Below the pieces are notes generated by a model, which saw nothing but the letters and a program-made list of their open reading frames with translations, was not told where the DNA came from and ran no database searches. Source: DASSFZ01 sp035292585 (GTDB lineage Bacteria > Chloroflexota > Anaerolineae > Fen-1058). From it: DNA of 64,000 bases. Below, piece after piece: positions 1 through 8,078 of this stretch (position 1 is its first letter; the number at the start of each line of letters is the position of its first letter). Both the position numbers and the translations under genes were made by a program. The stretch lies in contig DATDPU010000091.1 in NCBI GenBank assembly GCA_035292585.1, forward strand, positions 3,538-67,537, written 5' to 3'.

Positions 1-109
1 TCACCTCGATGTCGCGATGCGTGAGCGGAACCAGATCGTGGCTCGCTTGCAGCGCCTTGACCAGATCGCTGCCGAGCTGTCCATTCGAGCCGATCAGCAT
101 GATTTTCAT
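1..109 (-). CDS. rfbD: dTDP-4-dehydrorhamnose reductase-like protein, N-terminal fragment
   Basis: Only the first 36 codons lie in the window; the rest continues beyond base 1. The visible start reads MKIMLIGSNGQLGSDL, the Rossmann-fold NAD(P)-binding loop with the GxxGQLG form typical of RmlD/RfbD reductases, which perform the last step of dTDP-L-rhamnose synthesis. The ATG overlaps the stop of the upstream epimerase gene in an ATGA, so the two are probably translationally coupled. Assignment to RfbD rather than another extended SDR rests on this short motif and the polysaccharide context. Confidence 0.75.
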   Translation of the reverse strand, partial: MKIMLIGSNGQLGSDLVKALQASHDLVPLTHRDIEV

Positions 110-1161
110 CGCTCACCGTTCGCTTCAAAGACAGCGCCGGTGATGCTGATCACCTTGTGCGCTTCTTCCAGAAGCCGCATCCAGCGGATGTTGTAATAGC
201 GCGGGTTATCGAAATCGGTGTAACCATACTTCTGAATTTGCTTCACCATGTCCTTGACCGATTCTTCAATCGTCACCTTGGGCTGGAAATCCAGCGCGCG
301 CTGGATCTTGGCTGCCGACACGCGGTAGCTGCGCACACCCTGATAGCTGTAGTCGGGCACAATCTCGACGTCAATTCCCGCCTCTTTCAAGGCTGTGCAG
401 ACCCGCAGCGCCAGCTCCGAAATGCGAACGTTGTGAAAGGAGACGTTGAAGATTTCACCCCGGACCTTTTCTTCGGGCGCTTCCACGCAGGCGATATAGG
501 CGCGCGCCACATCGCGCACATCGACCAGCGGCCGCCACATTTCTCCACCGTAGTGCAACACTAACTTGCCGGTTGACAAGGCGCTTTTAACAAACGTGTT
601 CACGACCAGGTCGTAGCGCATACGCGGCGAAAAGCCATACACCGTCCCTTTGCGCAGAATGACCGGGCAGAACGAATCGCCGGGCAGGTCCAGCAGCAAG
701 CGCTCTGCCTCGTACTTAGAGCTGGAGTAGGCCGCACGCGGATTCACTTCCGAGGTCTCATCGAGCAGCACATCCGCCACTTCATTGCCCACCCCGCGAT
801 CGTAGATCGAGCACGACGAGGCGAAGATGAAGCGTCGAATGCCGTTCGCGATACAGAGATCGGCCAGCTGCTTGGTTGCCAGCGTGTTCATCTCACGGTT
901 CGCGCGGGGGTTATACTCGGCGGTGGGATCATTGGAGAGTCCGCCGATATTGATCACACAGCTTACGTCGGCCAAGATCGACGCGTCGACGCAGCGCATG
1001 TCGCCGACGAGCAGCTCGACTCGATCGCGGATATCGCGCAAGCCTTCATCGCCGAAATACAGCCGATCGAGCAGCTTGACCGCGTAACCCCGATCGAGCA
1101 ACTCCTGGGCAAGCACCGACCCAACATAGCCCGCCCCTCCGACCAACAACACTTTAGGCAT
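106..1161 (-). CDS. NAD-dependent epimerase/dehydratase (extended SDR)
   Basis: A 351-residue cytoplasmic extended short-chain dehydrogenase acting on nucleotide sugars. The nucleotide-binding loop GGAGYVG sits at residues 8-14, an SSCSIYD stretch supplies the catalytic serine region, and AYSSSKYEAE carries the YxxxK pair. The later RDVARAYIACVE segment is typical of the substrate-binding half. The ATG is preceded by a good ribosome site (AAGGAAGG). It lies directly upstream of the rfbD-like gene and downstream of the Wzt-type ATPase, so it probably makes a precursor sugar for the surface polymer. The exact substrate (UDP-, GDP- or dTDP-sugar) cannot be read from sequence alone. Confidence 0.9.
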   Translation of the reverse strand: MPKVLLVGGAGYVGSVLAQELLDRGYAVKLLDRLYFGDEGLRDIRDRVELLVGDMRCVDASILADVSCVINIGGLSNDPTAEYNPRANREMNTLATKQLADLCIANGIRRFIFASSCSIYDRGVGNEVADVLLDETSEVNPRAAYSSSKYEAERLLLDLPGDSFCPVILRKGTVYGFSPRMRYDLVVNTFVKSALSTGKLVLHYGGEMWRPLVDVRDVARAYIACVEAPEEKVRGEIFNVSFHNVRISELALRVCTALKEAGIDVEIVPDYSYQGVRSYRVSAAKIQRALDFQPKVTIEESVKDMVKQIQKYGYTDFDNPRYYNIRWMRLLEEAHKVISITGAVFEANGER

Positions 1162-1206
1162 TTTGCCTTCCTTTCAATTGACTGAACCGGCGAATGCCGG
1201 CCAGAG

Positions 1207-2442
1207 TTATTGTGGAGCCGGAGCTTCGGGCGCGTGCCGCCAGCGCGCCGAGATATGAACAACGCCTAGCTCAGGGTGAGCACGCCGATCGCGCACGTCA
1301 AACGAGTAGAGACGGTGATGGTAATCGTAACCCGTAGCGAGATCGCTGCTATGAATGGAGATCGCTATCTCATAGCGGCCCGTAGTCAGAGGTAACTGCT
1401 CAACGATGTAATCAATGTATCCTTGCCCATCGATAACGGGGATGCGCAATCCGGCCGCCGCCGTATTCGGGCCGTTCAAATGCAGCCCGTCACTCCGATA
1501 GAACGCCATGCCGAAAGCCGGGTCGGTCACTGGCGCCTGCGTGCAGTAGTGGATACGCAGGCAAAAGAACTCGCCGGTCTCGAATATCTCACGGGGCTGG
1601 CCCTGCGCATCAAGGAGTTCCACGGCTACGATTTCGGCTTGATACGTTCCTCCACGAGTGATTCCTTCCATGCCCCGCTTGATCTTGGGCAAGTAGCGCC
1701 GATATCCCGAGGCGCGCTCTGCGTCCAAATACATACTGATGACGGCCTCGGCGTCGCCATCGGCGCGCACCCGACCTTTGTCCAGCCAGATCGCACGCCG
1801 GCATAGCTGTTGTACCTGCTCCAAGGTATGCGAGACCAACACGGTCGTTACACCGCGCGCACGCAGCGTTTCCAGCCGGTCGAAACATTTGCGCTGGAAA
1901 TTGTGATCGCCGACAGCGAGGATTTCATCGATCAACAAAATATCGGGATCGAGTGTGGTCGTGATGGCGAACCCTAACCGCATCGCCATACCTGAGGAGT
2001 AGTTGCGGACCGGCACGTCGATAAAAGGCCCGACTTGCGCAAAGTCGAGAATGTCGTCCAGGCAGCGCCGGATGACCGGGCGGGGGATACCCAAGATAGA
2101 CGCATTCAAGAAAATGTTCTCCCGCCCGGAGAGATCAGGATGAAAACCGGCGCCGAGCTCCAGCAAGCTGGCAATCCGCCCGTGTGTCGTGACCTTACCG
2201 CTGGACGGATCGATAATGCGACTGATCAACTTCAGAAGCGTACTCTTGCCGGACCCATTCGGGCCGATCAGGCCGACCGTTTCGCCGGGTTGAATCTCAA
2301 AATTGATATCCTGGAGCACCCAGAACTCTTGGGTGGCTGAACCCGCGCGCCAGCGCACCAGCCGCTCTTGGAACGAGCGAGCGCGGGTGGGGTTCAGTTT
2401 GAATTTTTTCGAGAGGCGCTGAAACTGGATGGCAGGGGTCAT
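1207..2442 (-). CDS. Wzt-type ABC transporter ATP-binding protein for polysaccharide export
   Basis: A 411-residue ATPase that would energise export of a lipid-linked polysaccharide with a Wzm permease. The N-terminal ABC domain has Walker A GPNGSGKSTLLK, signature YSSGMAMRLGFA and Walker B ILLIDEILAVGD followed by an H-loop (VSHTLEQ). After about residue 250 a beta-rich extension resembles the Wzt C-terminal domain that recognises the non-reducing end of O-antigen-like chains. No wzm permease is adjacent on the upstream side; the nearest genes there are secreted glycoside hydrolases. The permease must lie beyond base 1 or elsewhere, unless the protein works with another partner. Confidence 0.88.
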   Translation of the reverse strand: MTPAIQFQRLSKKFKLNPTRARSFQERLVRWRAGSATQEFWVLQDINFEIQPGETVGLIGPNGSGKSTLLKLISRIIDPSSGKVTTHGRIASLLELGAGFHPDLSGRENIFLNASILGIPRPVIRRCLDDILDFAQVGPFIDVPVRNYSSGMAMRLGFAITTTLDPDILLIDEILAVGDHNFQRKCFDRLETLRARGVTTVLVSHTLEQVQQLCRRAIWLDKGRVRADGDAEAVISMYLDAERASGYRRYLPKIKRGMEGITRGGTYQAEIVAVELLDAQGQPREIFETGEFFCLRIHYCTQAPVTDPAFGMAFYRSDGLHLNGPNTAAAGLRIPVIDGQGYIDYIVEQLPLTTGRYEIAISIHSSDLATGYDYHHRLYSFDVRDRRAHPELGVVHISARWRHAPEAPAPQ

Positions 2443-2593
2443 GTAGCCCCGTTGACGTTGGTGCAGCCCACCGAGCGGCGTGCCCGATTGGAGCTTAGAC
2501 CGTCGTGGGCGTATTTTCGGCCAGAGACGGGCACGAGGCCCTATACCCCGGCCATCAAAATCAATGGGGTCGAGTCCTAGGGGACGATTTCAT

Positions 2594-2716
2594 AAGTTCT
2601 TGGGGTAAAGTCTGGCTAACTCATTCTGCTCGAAGCGGGTCTGCGACCCGCGTCCTAAGTGGACAGGGCCGCCGGGTCACAGACCCGGCGAGAGCAAGCG
2701 ATTACCCCAAAACTTC
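2594..2716. repeat. Nested palindromic intergenic element, REPIN-like
   Basis: The 286-base gap between the Wzt gene and the hydrolase gene holds a nested palindrome. Outer arms at 2594-2608 and 2702-2716 share TTGGGGTAA in inverted orientation. Inside are two local hairpins: GCGGGTC-tgc-GACCCGC at 2635-2651 and CGCCGGGTC-aca-GACCCGGCG at 2670-2690. The hairpin cores are also near-perfect reverse complements of each other. No open reading frame of note lies here. Confidence 0.75.
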
Positions 2717-2728
2717 TGAAAAGCACCT

Positions 2729-4318
2729 CTAGTCATCGCGGGTCGCGATAGGCAGGAACACGCGTCGCGTGGCAACGAGCGCAAAACCGGTAGCGCTATT
2801 GTTGTCATCGTTCGCTTCATCGATGGTATGGCCGGGGTCAACGACAACATACATTGGATGCGCGCCAGCGCCCAGGTTTGACCACGTTCGAGTAACTTCG
2901 ACCGTTCCGGCGCAGCCACCCAGTCCTGACTTGATCACGCGCGGCGAGCCGATCAGCGTGCCCGTTGGCGGATATCCGGCATAGAAGGCAATGGTGATCC
3001 ATCCAGTGGTCGACACGTTGCCGATATTGGAGACAGTGGCTTTAAGCGTCGTCGCCACCAACTTACCCGTGTAATTGATCGCCGCCGGTTCGGCCAGGAC
3101 ACGCACCGCGAGCAAATCGACCGTGGGCGAGAGGGCAGAAGTATAGGCGGCAAAGACATTGCCCAGCTGGCGGCGCTGATGTGTGCCGGGATCGAACAGC
3201 GCGCCGCCGAGTTCGGTATCGCTGACGCTGTACCATAACCAGCGCTGCACCAGGCGGTTGTTGTCTGCCGCATAGCCAATATTCGGATCGGTCAGGTTGA
3301 GCAGAACGTTGAACGTGCCGGTCATAAACGCGGCTACACGCGCTTCCGTGATCGGCATGCCCATTTCGTCATAGTGAAATCCTCCACCAGGGGTATCAGG
3401 CGGATAAGGGAACAGTTCGCCATACTCGGTGACATACACTGGCGTGTCACGGTAGCCGCGATCGCGCAGCCAGGTTCGGAAATCAATCAGCCGTTGTCGA
3501 AAGATGCCCAGGCTGAACATCTGAGATTTCTCGTACAACACGCCGCGCGTGGCTGTCATGCCCGGTGGAATGAATGCCCCCCAGACTTCGTAAGGCCCCT
3601 TCGGTTGCGCTTGTGGGTCGGAAGCATCGATTTCGCGCAAGATATAGCTGTGCGTGTTCCATAAATCAGCAGGCAGCGGTTCGTCGTACAACTGCCGGTA
3701 AGTATTGAGAACCCGATCCAGGTATTGGAAACGGAGCGGGGTCGGCTGAACGATCCCACCCGCGCCGATGCGCGCAGACGGATCGCGTTGCTTGATGAGC
3801 GTGTAGACGTGATGGTAAGCCTGCGCGTAGGTCTCAGGCGCCAGGTTGTCCTGCCACGGGCTATCGGGTTCGTTGCCAATCAACCACGTCGCCCCCCGGT
3901 TCTGATCGATGATGGTGTAAAGCGTCTGGGTGACGGGCGTAAAGCGATAACCGCTGTCCAGATCAGGCGCTAACCGTATTACCTGCACGTACTCCGCGCC
4001 GTTCGGGCGGCTTGGCGTGAGCTGGGTCGACCAGTCCATGTGCCAGCCGATATTCAGCGGCGTCACGGTATAGCCGCTGACCGGCTCACCGACTCCAAAG
4101 CGACAATTGGGATAATTAGCGCTCAGAATACGAGCATCTGCCGTAAGCGCAGCCCTATTCAGCAGATCGACATCAAGCCGCTCCTGATCGGGCAGGGTTG
4201 CGGACCGAACCGTTGCCACAAGCAACAGGAGGCCGGCGAGCGCAGCCAGCAGAGCTATGCCAACTGGCCGGAAGCGCCGGCTGTCTCGCAAACGTGTATC
4301 GATTTCAAAGGCTGTCAT
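2729..4318 (-). CDS. Secreted/membrane-anchored glycoside hydrolase-like protein with CARDB domain
   Basis: A 529-residue protein with an N-terminal membrane anchor or signal (IALLAALAGLLLLVATV, about residues 18-35). The middle resembles clan GH-A hydrolases (GH5/GH39/Asl1-like): WLIGNEPDSPW offers the acid/base Glu and VYVTEYGELFPYP the nucleophile Glu. Residues from about 395 form a CARDB-like beta domain (VSNIGNVSTTGWITIAF, DEANDDNNSA). The C-terminus reads RRVFLPIATRDD, an L-P-I tail shared with its neighbours. The ATG overlaps the stop of the upstream hydrolase (ATGA), implying coordinated production. Role is inferred: trimming or remodelling of the polysaccharide made by this cluster. 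Substrate unknown. Confidence 0.8.
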   Translation of the reverse strand: MTAFEIDTRLRDSRRFRPVGIALLAALAGLLLLVATVRSATLPDQERLDVDLLNRAALTADARILSANYPNCRFGVGEPVSGYTVTPLNIGWHMDWSTQLTPSRPNGAEYVQVIRLAPDLDSGYRFTPVTQTLYTIIDQNRGATWLIGNEPDSPWQDNLAPETYAQAYHHVYTLIKQRDPSARIGAGGIVQPTPLRFQYLDRVLNTYRQLYDEPLPADLWNTHSYILREIDASDPQAQPKGPYEVWGAFIPPGMTATRGVLYEKSQMFSLGIFRQRLIDFRTWLRDRGYRDTPVYVTEYGELFPYPPDTPGGGFHYDEMGMPITEARVAAFMTGTFNVLLNLTDPNIGYAADNNRLVQRWLWYSVSDTELGGALFDPGTHQRRQLGNVFAAYTSALSPTVDLLAVRVLAEPAAINYTGKLVATTLKATVSNIGNVSTTGWITIAFYAGYPPTGTLIGSPRVIKSGLGGCAGTVEVTRTWSNLGAGAHPMYVVVDPGHTIDEANDDNNSATGFALVATRRVFLPIATRDD

Positions 4319-6348
4319 GGGTTGTAGTCAATGTAAATCGGGCTGGAGCCAACGCCGCCGGGGATCGTAACCCGACCATCCACCACTCCATCGTCGGCAT
4401 CATGCAGAATCACCCTGACCCCCAGCTTGTCAGTCTTAGCCACCCGCGTTGCACTGACTTTGAGCGGCGCTTTGTCTTCGCAGTCCTCAGGTAGTAATCC
4501 AGGGTTGACCATCTTCGGGCAATCGTACCAATAAACGTCCACCCGCTTCGATGTGCTGTCAGTCAGCACCGAGAACTGATAACCTTCGATCCGACTGGAG
4601 CCGGTCTCCGAGGCTGGGATCGTGCGCACATAGCGCGCCCGCTGCAATAACGAAGTGAGTGTTTGGTAAGCGGTATAGGCCGGCCGCGGCGTGTTTCCCG
4701 GTCCTAGCAAACCGGGTTCGCTGATGTCTGCATCCGTCAGCGAGAACCATGAAGCGATGGAGAGACCGGCGGCATAGCTGCGCGCGTACAGCTTGGCGAC
4801 GTAACGCGCTTGCAGTTCGGGACTGCCCCATTGAGAACCGGCGACCCAACTCGCTTCGGTGCAGATTACCGGGCGGGAGTACCCCCGGGCAGCTAAGAAC
4901 TGACGCAGATAAGCGGCCTTGCCGATGATGTCGCGCCCGTAAGACTCCCAAACATGGCGGAAAACAGGATAGTAGTGGAAGTTGGCGATGTCGAAGCAGG
5001 TTGCACTGCCGCAGTTCGATAAGACTTGCTCTAAGAACGCCTCGTCGAAGAACCCCGACTGGAACCAATCGAGCGCCAAACCGCCCAGCACGACCTTCGC
5101 CTGCGGGTTGGCGGCCTTGATCACGGGATAGGTCGACTTCAGCATGGCAGCGTAACTGGCGCCCTTGCCGCCGAAACGATCGTAACCATCAGGCTCGTTA
5201 TACATCTCCCAGTATTCGACTTGCGGATAGCGTGCAACCACCGCCTCCACGAATTGCCGGAAATCGGCCAGGTTATACACCGGCCCGCCCGGCTTTGAAG
5301 CGGCCCAGCTGGGATTATCCTCGATAGTCAATAGCAGGTGGATGTCTAAGGCTGTCGCAGCCTGAATATAGCTGTCGAGCGTTCCCCAATTGTATTGATT
5401 AGGTGTGGTATTGACCGGCTCGATCTGCGCCCACCAGACAGGCATACGCACCCATCTGGCGCCCGCCTGTTTCACCCGATCGAAATCCGCCGGACTGTTG
5501 ATGCCGCTGTACATCTGTATCGTGAACGGCGGCAGGGTGGTGTCATAGTTCCTCGCCATGATGGGCAGGAACACTCGACTCGGCTCGATCTCAGCAACCA
5601 CCGGGCCAAAGATGTTGTTGGCCTCGTCACTCTCGATAATCCGGCCATGTTGCGAGGAGCCGAAAGTCGAGCTCGGATCCCCTTTTTCGCCCCAAAACAG
5701 GTCGGCCTGCGCGTAGAGCCAGTACTCGCCATCGGCCGTGATATTGTAGGTATAAGTTAATACCCAGGTCTCTCCCGCCGTAAGACCGGTGCCCGAAAAG
5801 ACTTTGGTGATCTTATACAGGTCCCAACGGATGCTGGCCGGGCAGTAGTTGGCGATGACGGGGCAAGCCCCCAGATAGCGATCGCCGGGGCCAGCGGGCG
5901 GCGGCGCGCCGGCTGGTTTGATGTAAAGATCGGTTCCGAACCAACCTGTTAAATCTGCGCCGAGTGTATCAGACAGACCCCGATTCGTCACGGTGACGAC
6001 GATGCTGGCTTGGTGCGATGAACCTGACAAGACACGCAGTCCAGTCACAGCGAGATCAGGACCCGCAACATTATCCGAAGCGTTGACCCTCGGATGTTCA
6101 AGGCCAGCTGAGATAGCGCTGCTCGCGGCATCGCGCCTGCCGACCAGCTGCATCTCCGGCGCGCTCGATTGGGAGGAAGGCATGCTTGCAACTGAGGCCG
6201 CGGTCAGGTGCGTTGTCACCACGAGCAGGGTCAGCGCGCTCAGGCTGCCTGCAAACGCCGTGCCCATCCGTTTCAGCGCAGGCGGTGATCGGCGCAGTCC
6301 GTTTCGGGGCTGGCCGATCGTCAGTGTCCATGGATGTTCGAAGAACAA
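4315..6348 (-). CDS. Secreted CARDB plus GH-A-type glycoside hydrolase
   Basis: About 677 residues if translation starts at the TTG at 6348, which follows AAGGGG by six bases and gives a basic n-region (GLRRSPPALKR) before the hydrophobic signal segment. An ATG at 6267 would give a signal peptide with no positive charge, so the TTG is preferred. After the signal comes a CARDB-like domain (DLAVTGLRVLSGSS, SDEANNIFGP), then an internal SRVFLPIMARNYD motif, then a TIM-barrel hydrolase. VEYWEMYNEPDGYD carries the acid/base Glu and VICTEASWV the nucleophile Glu. It resembles GH39/GH5-type enzymes. It is export-directed and probably acts on extracellular polysaccharide; substrate not deducible. Confidence 0.8.
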   Translation of the reverse strand: MFFEHPWTLTIGQPRNGLRRSPPALKRMGTAFAGSLSALTLLVVTTHLTAASVASMPSSQSSAPEMQLVGRRDAASSAISAGLEHPRVNASDNVAGPDLAVTGLRVLSGSSHQASIVVTVTNRGLSDTLGADLTGWFGTDLYIKPAGAPPPAGPGDRYLGACPVIANYCPASIRWDLYKITKVFSGTGLTAGETWVLTYTYNITADGEYWLYAQADLFWGEKGDPSSTFGSSQHGRIIESDEANNIFGPVVAEIEPSRVFLPIMARNYDTTLPPFTIQMYSGINSPADFDRVKQAGARWVRMPVWWAQIEPVNTTPNQYNWGTLDSYIQAATALDIHLLLTIEDNPSWAASKPGGPVYNLADFRQFVEAVVARYPQVEYWEMYNEPDGYDRFGGKGASYAAMLKSTYPVIKAANPQAKVVLGGLALDWFQSGFFDEAFLEQVLSNCGSATCFDIANFHYYPVFRHVWESYGRDIIGKAAYLRQFLAARGYSRPVICTEASWVAGSQWGSPELQARYVAKLYARSYAAGLSIASWFSLTDADISEPGLLGPGNTPRPAYTAYQTLTSLLQRARYVRTIPASETGSSRIEGYQFSVLTDSTSKRVDVYWYDCPKMVNPGLLPEDCEDKAPLKVSATRVAKTDKLGVRVILHDADDGVVDGRVTIPGGVGSSPIYIDYNP

Positions 6349-6408
6349 ATGATACCCCTTCGGGAGTGATGATGAACGGCGCTCGTCGCAGCGCCTTGAA
6401 ATGTCAGT

Positions 6409-6447
6409 GGAAGGGTAGGACGAGTTATCAACTCGCCCTACCCTTCC
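6409..6447. repeat. Strong intergenic hairpin
   Basis: A near-perfect inverted repeat between two secreted-protein genes: GGAAGGGTAGGACGAGTT pairs with AACTCGCCCTACCCTTCC across a three-base centre. In the direction of transcription (minus) no T-run follows it, so it is not a classical terminator for the beta-propeller gene. On the plus side a short T-run (CTTTTTA) follows. It may be a processing or stability structure in the mRNA. Confidence 0.7.
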
Positions 6448-6481
6448 GGGTTGCTTTTTACGCTCGAGCGTTGAGACACAC

Positions 6482-7612
6482 TCAGTTGGCGAAATTCCTC
6501 GAGATGATCGGCAAATACGTTCGCACCGGCGCAAAGGCGGCGAACCACACCCCACCGTCCGGCGCGATAGCAATGCCGGTTGGAAAAAGCCCGGTGGTCG
6601 GAATGGGATAAGAACCGAAGGTCGCCGATACCGGCTCGCTGTAAATCATCCGCCCCAATGCGCCCTGATCGCTTTGTTGTGTGAACCACAACACATTCGC
6701 CGATGCGCTCGCCAGCCCTGTCGGTTTCAACGTCGGGGTGTAATACTTAAGATTGCCCAACGTCTGAGCGTTGAATTGACCAATGCCGTTCCGCTTTGGA
6801 TCGGTAAACCAGGCATAGGAGCCGGTATTGACGATCTCGAACGGGGAGCTGCCCGCCGGGAAAAAGAAGGACAGATTGTTGACGACATTGTTGACCACGT
6901 CCAGCCGCCCAATCGTCCCGGAGATGGGTGAGGCGAACCAAATGTACTCGCTCGTCTCAACCGACAGGCCAAAGATGCCCGCCATCGTGGCGTGAGAGTA
7001 TTCGCGAATGTTATAGTTCAGCGTCGAGGTAACCACGAGCCGGATCAGCCGATTCGACGCCTGGCCCGAAGCCCACACCCAGCCATTCGGCGCGACCCGG
7101 ATGTCGGCCAGGCCAGAGTTAGGCGACAGGCCGGTTGAGAACTCGTTGATTTGTCCGGTCGTCACGTTGAGACGGCCAATCCTATTGGCCCCGCGCTCGG
7201 TAAACCAGACAAAGTTGCCGTGAAGTGCGAGCCGGAACGGGCCGCTGTTCGCCGTCGATGTCACCGGATACGAGATGTAGCTGGATGAGACAGTGCTGGT
7301 GTAGATCAGGTGGCCGATTCGATTCAAGCCGTACTCGGCTACCCAGACGTGGGTGGGATTGGCGCCGGTCACGGCCACGCCGTAGGGGGTGCTGCCCAGT
7401 TGGAGAGGAACGGTGAAGAAAGTCTGCGCAACAGGATTAAACCGATACAGGTAGCTGCTGCGCGGGGTGAGGGCTGCGCTGGCCTCACTCTGCCCCGCTC
7501 TCGCCTCCTGACTCGCGAACAGGCCGGAGAACAGCGCGATTAAGACTGCGAGTGGAATGCACAACACGATCAACCATCGCTGCAAACGACTTCCGAAAAA
7601 TTTGAACGTCAT
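6482..7612 (-). CDS. Secreted beta-propeller protein, virginiamycin-B-lyase-like/NHL type
   Basis: A 376-residue exported protein with a clear signal peptide (RWLIVLCIPLAVLIALFSGL, then ASQEARA). The mature part consists of repeating units with W-V/F and NRIGR/NRLIR signatures (HVWVAEYGLNRIGHL, FVWFTERGANRIGRL, WVWASGQASNRLIRL, YIWFASPISGTIGRL), the pattern of Vgb-like six-bladed propellers. It ends PVRTYLPIISRNFAN, the same L-P-I tail seen in the neighbouring hydrolases. The propeller fold is confident; lyase activity is not. It may instead be a carbohydrate- or protein-binding surface protein. A good GAGG/AAGGAGG ribosome site precedes the ATG. Confidence 0.82.
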   Translation of the reverse strand: MTFKFFGSRLQRWLIVLCIPLAVLIALFSGLFASQEARAGQSEASAALTPRSSYLYRFNPVAQTFFTVPLQLGSTPYGVAVTGANPTHVWVAEYGLNRIGHLIYTSTVSSSYISYPVTSTANSGPFRLALHGNFVWFTERGANRIGRLNVTTGQINEFSTGLSPNSGLADIRVAPNGWVWASGQASNRLIRLVVTSTLNYNIREYSHATMAGIFGLSVETSEYIWFASPISGTIGRLDVVNNVVNNLSFFFPAGSSPFEIVNTGSYAWFTDPKRNGIGQFNAQTLGNLKYYTPTLKPTGLASASANVLWFTQQSDQGALGRMIYSEPVSATFGSYPIPTTGLFPTGIAIAPDGGVWFAAFAPVRTYLPIISRNFAN

Positions 7613-7721
7613 GATCCTCAGCCTCCTTATCTCTAATTACCCGTATCCGCGCTATACGTCAGTAAAGGTCTTCTCTTGAATCTGCGTGTTAAAGACAGCC
7701 GCGCCTCTGAGCGCGTGAGGA

Positions 7722-8060
7722 TTACCGCGCGTCTCCCGGCGTGCGCTGCCGAACGCCCCAAGCCAGCGCCAACAAGGTAAGACCCGCGATTGCCACAAAC
7801 ATCAACCCGCCTCCCTGTTCCGCGCCCGCCACAGGCAGCAGGGCGGGCGTCTCTTGCGCTGTAGCCAGCGGTGTAACCTGCGGAGTGGCTGTCGCCGATT
7901 CTGCAGTTGGCGCTGGCGTTGCGGATTCCGGTGTTGGCGTGAAAGTCGGCACGGTCTGGCCCAGGCGCGAAGCAGCCACCGGCGCCCAATCGACCGAGCT
8001 GAAGATAGACAGCATGAGTAAAGCGATCGCTACTGACCAGATGAATCGTTTAAGCCACAT
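7722..8060 (-). CDS. Small surface protein with Thr/Pro stalk and LPxxG-like C-terminal anchor
   Basis: A 112-residue protein with a signal peptide (FIWSVAIALLMLSIFSS), a central low-complexity Thr/Pro/Ala segment (TFTPTPESATPAPTAES) and a C-terminal anchor: LLPVAGAEQGGG, a hydrophobic span (LMFVAIAGLTLLALAWGV) and a basic tail RQRTPGDAR. This layout matches sortase-type wall anchors, with LPVAG in place of LPxTG. The mature region has almost no folded domain, so it may be a stalk or spacer. GAAGGAG precedes the ATG. No sortase gene is in the window, so covalent anchoring is an inference. Confidence 0.7.
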   Translation of the reverse strand: MWLKRFIWSVAIALLMLSIFSSVDWAPVAASRLGQTVPTFTPTPESATPAPTAESATATPQVTPLATAQETPALLPVAGAEQGGGLMFVAIAGLTLLALAWGVRQRTPGDAR

Positions 8061-8078
8061 GATTCTCCTTCGTAGGGT

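Noticed and set aside
4315..6573. Full-length 752-codon version of the second hydrolase
   Set aside because: The first 75 codons cross the 6409-6447 hairpin and are Arg/Ser-rich without similarity to a signal peptide; the TTG at 6348 has a ribosome site and gives a proper signal.
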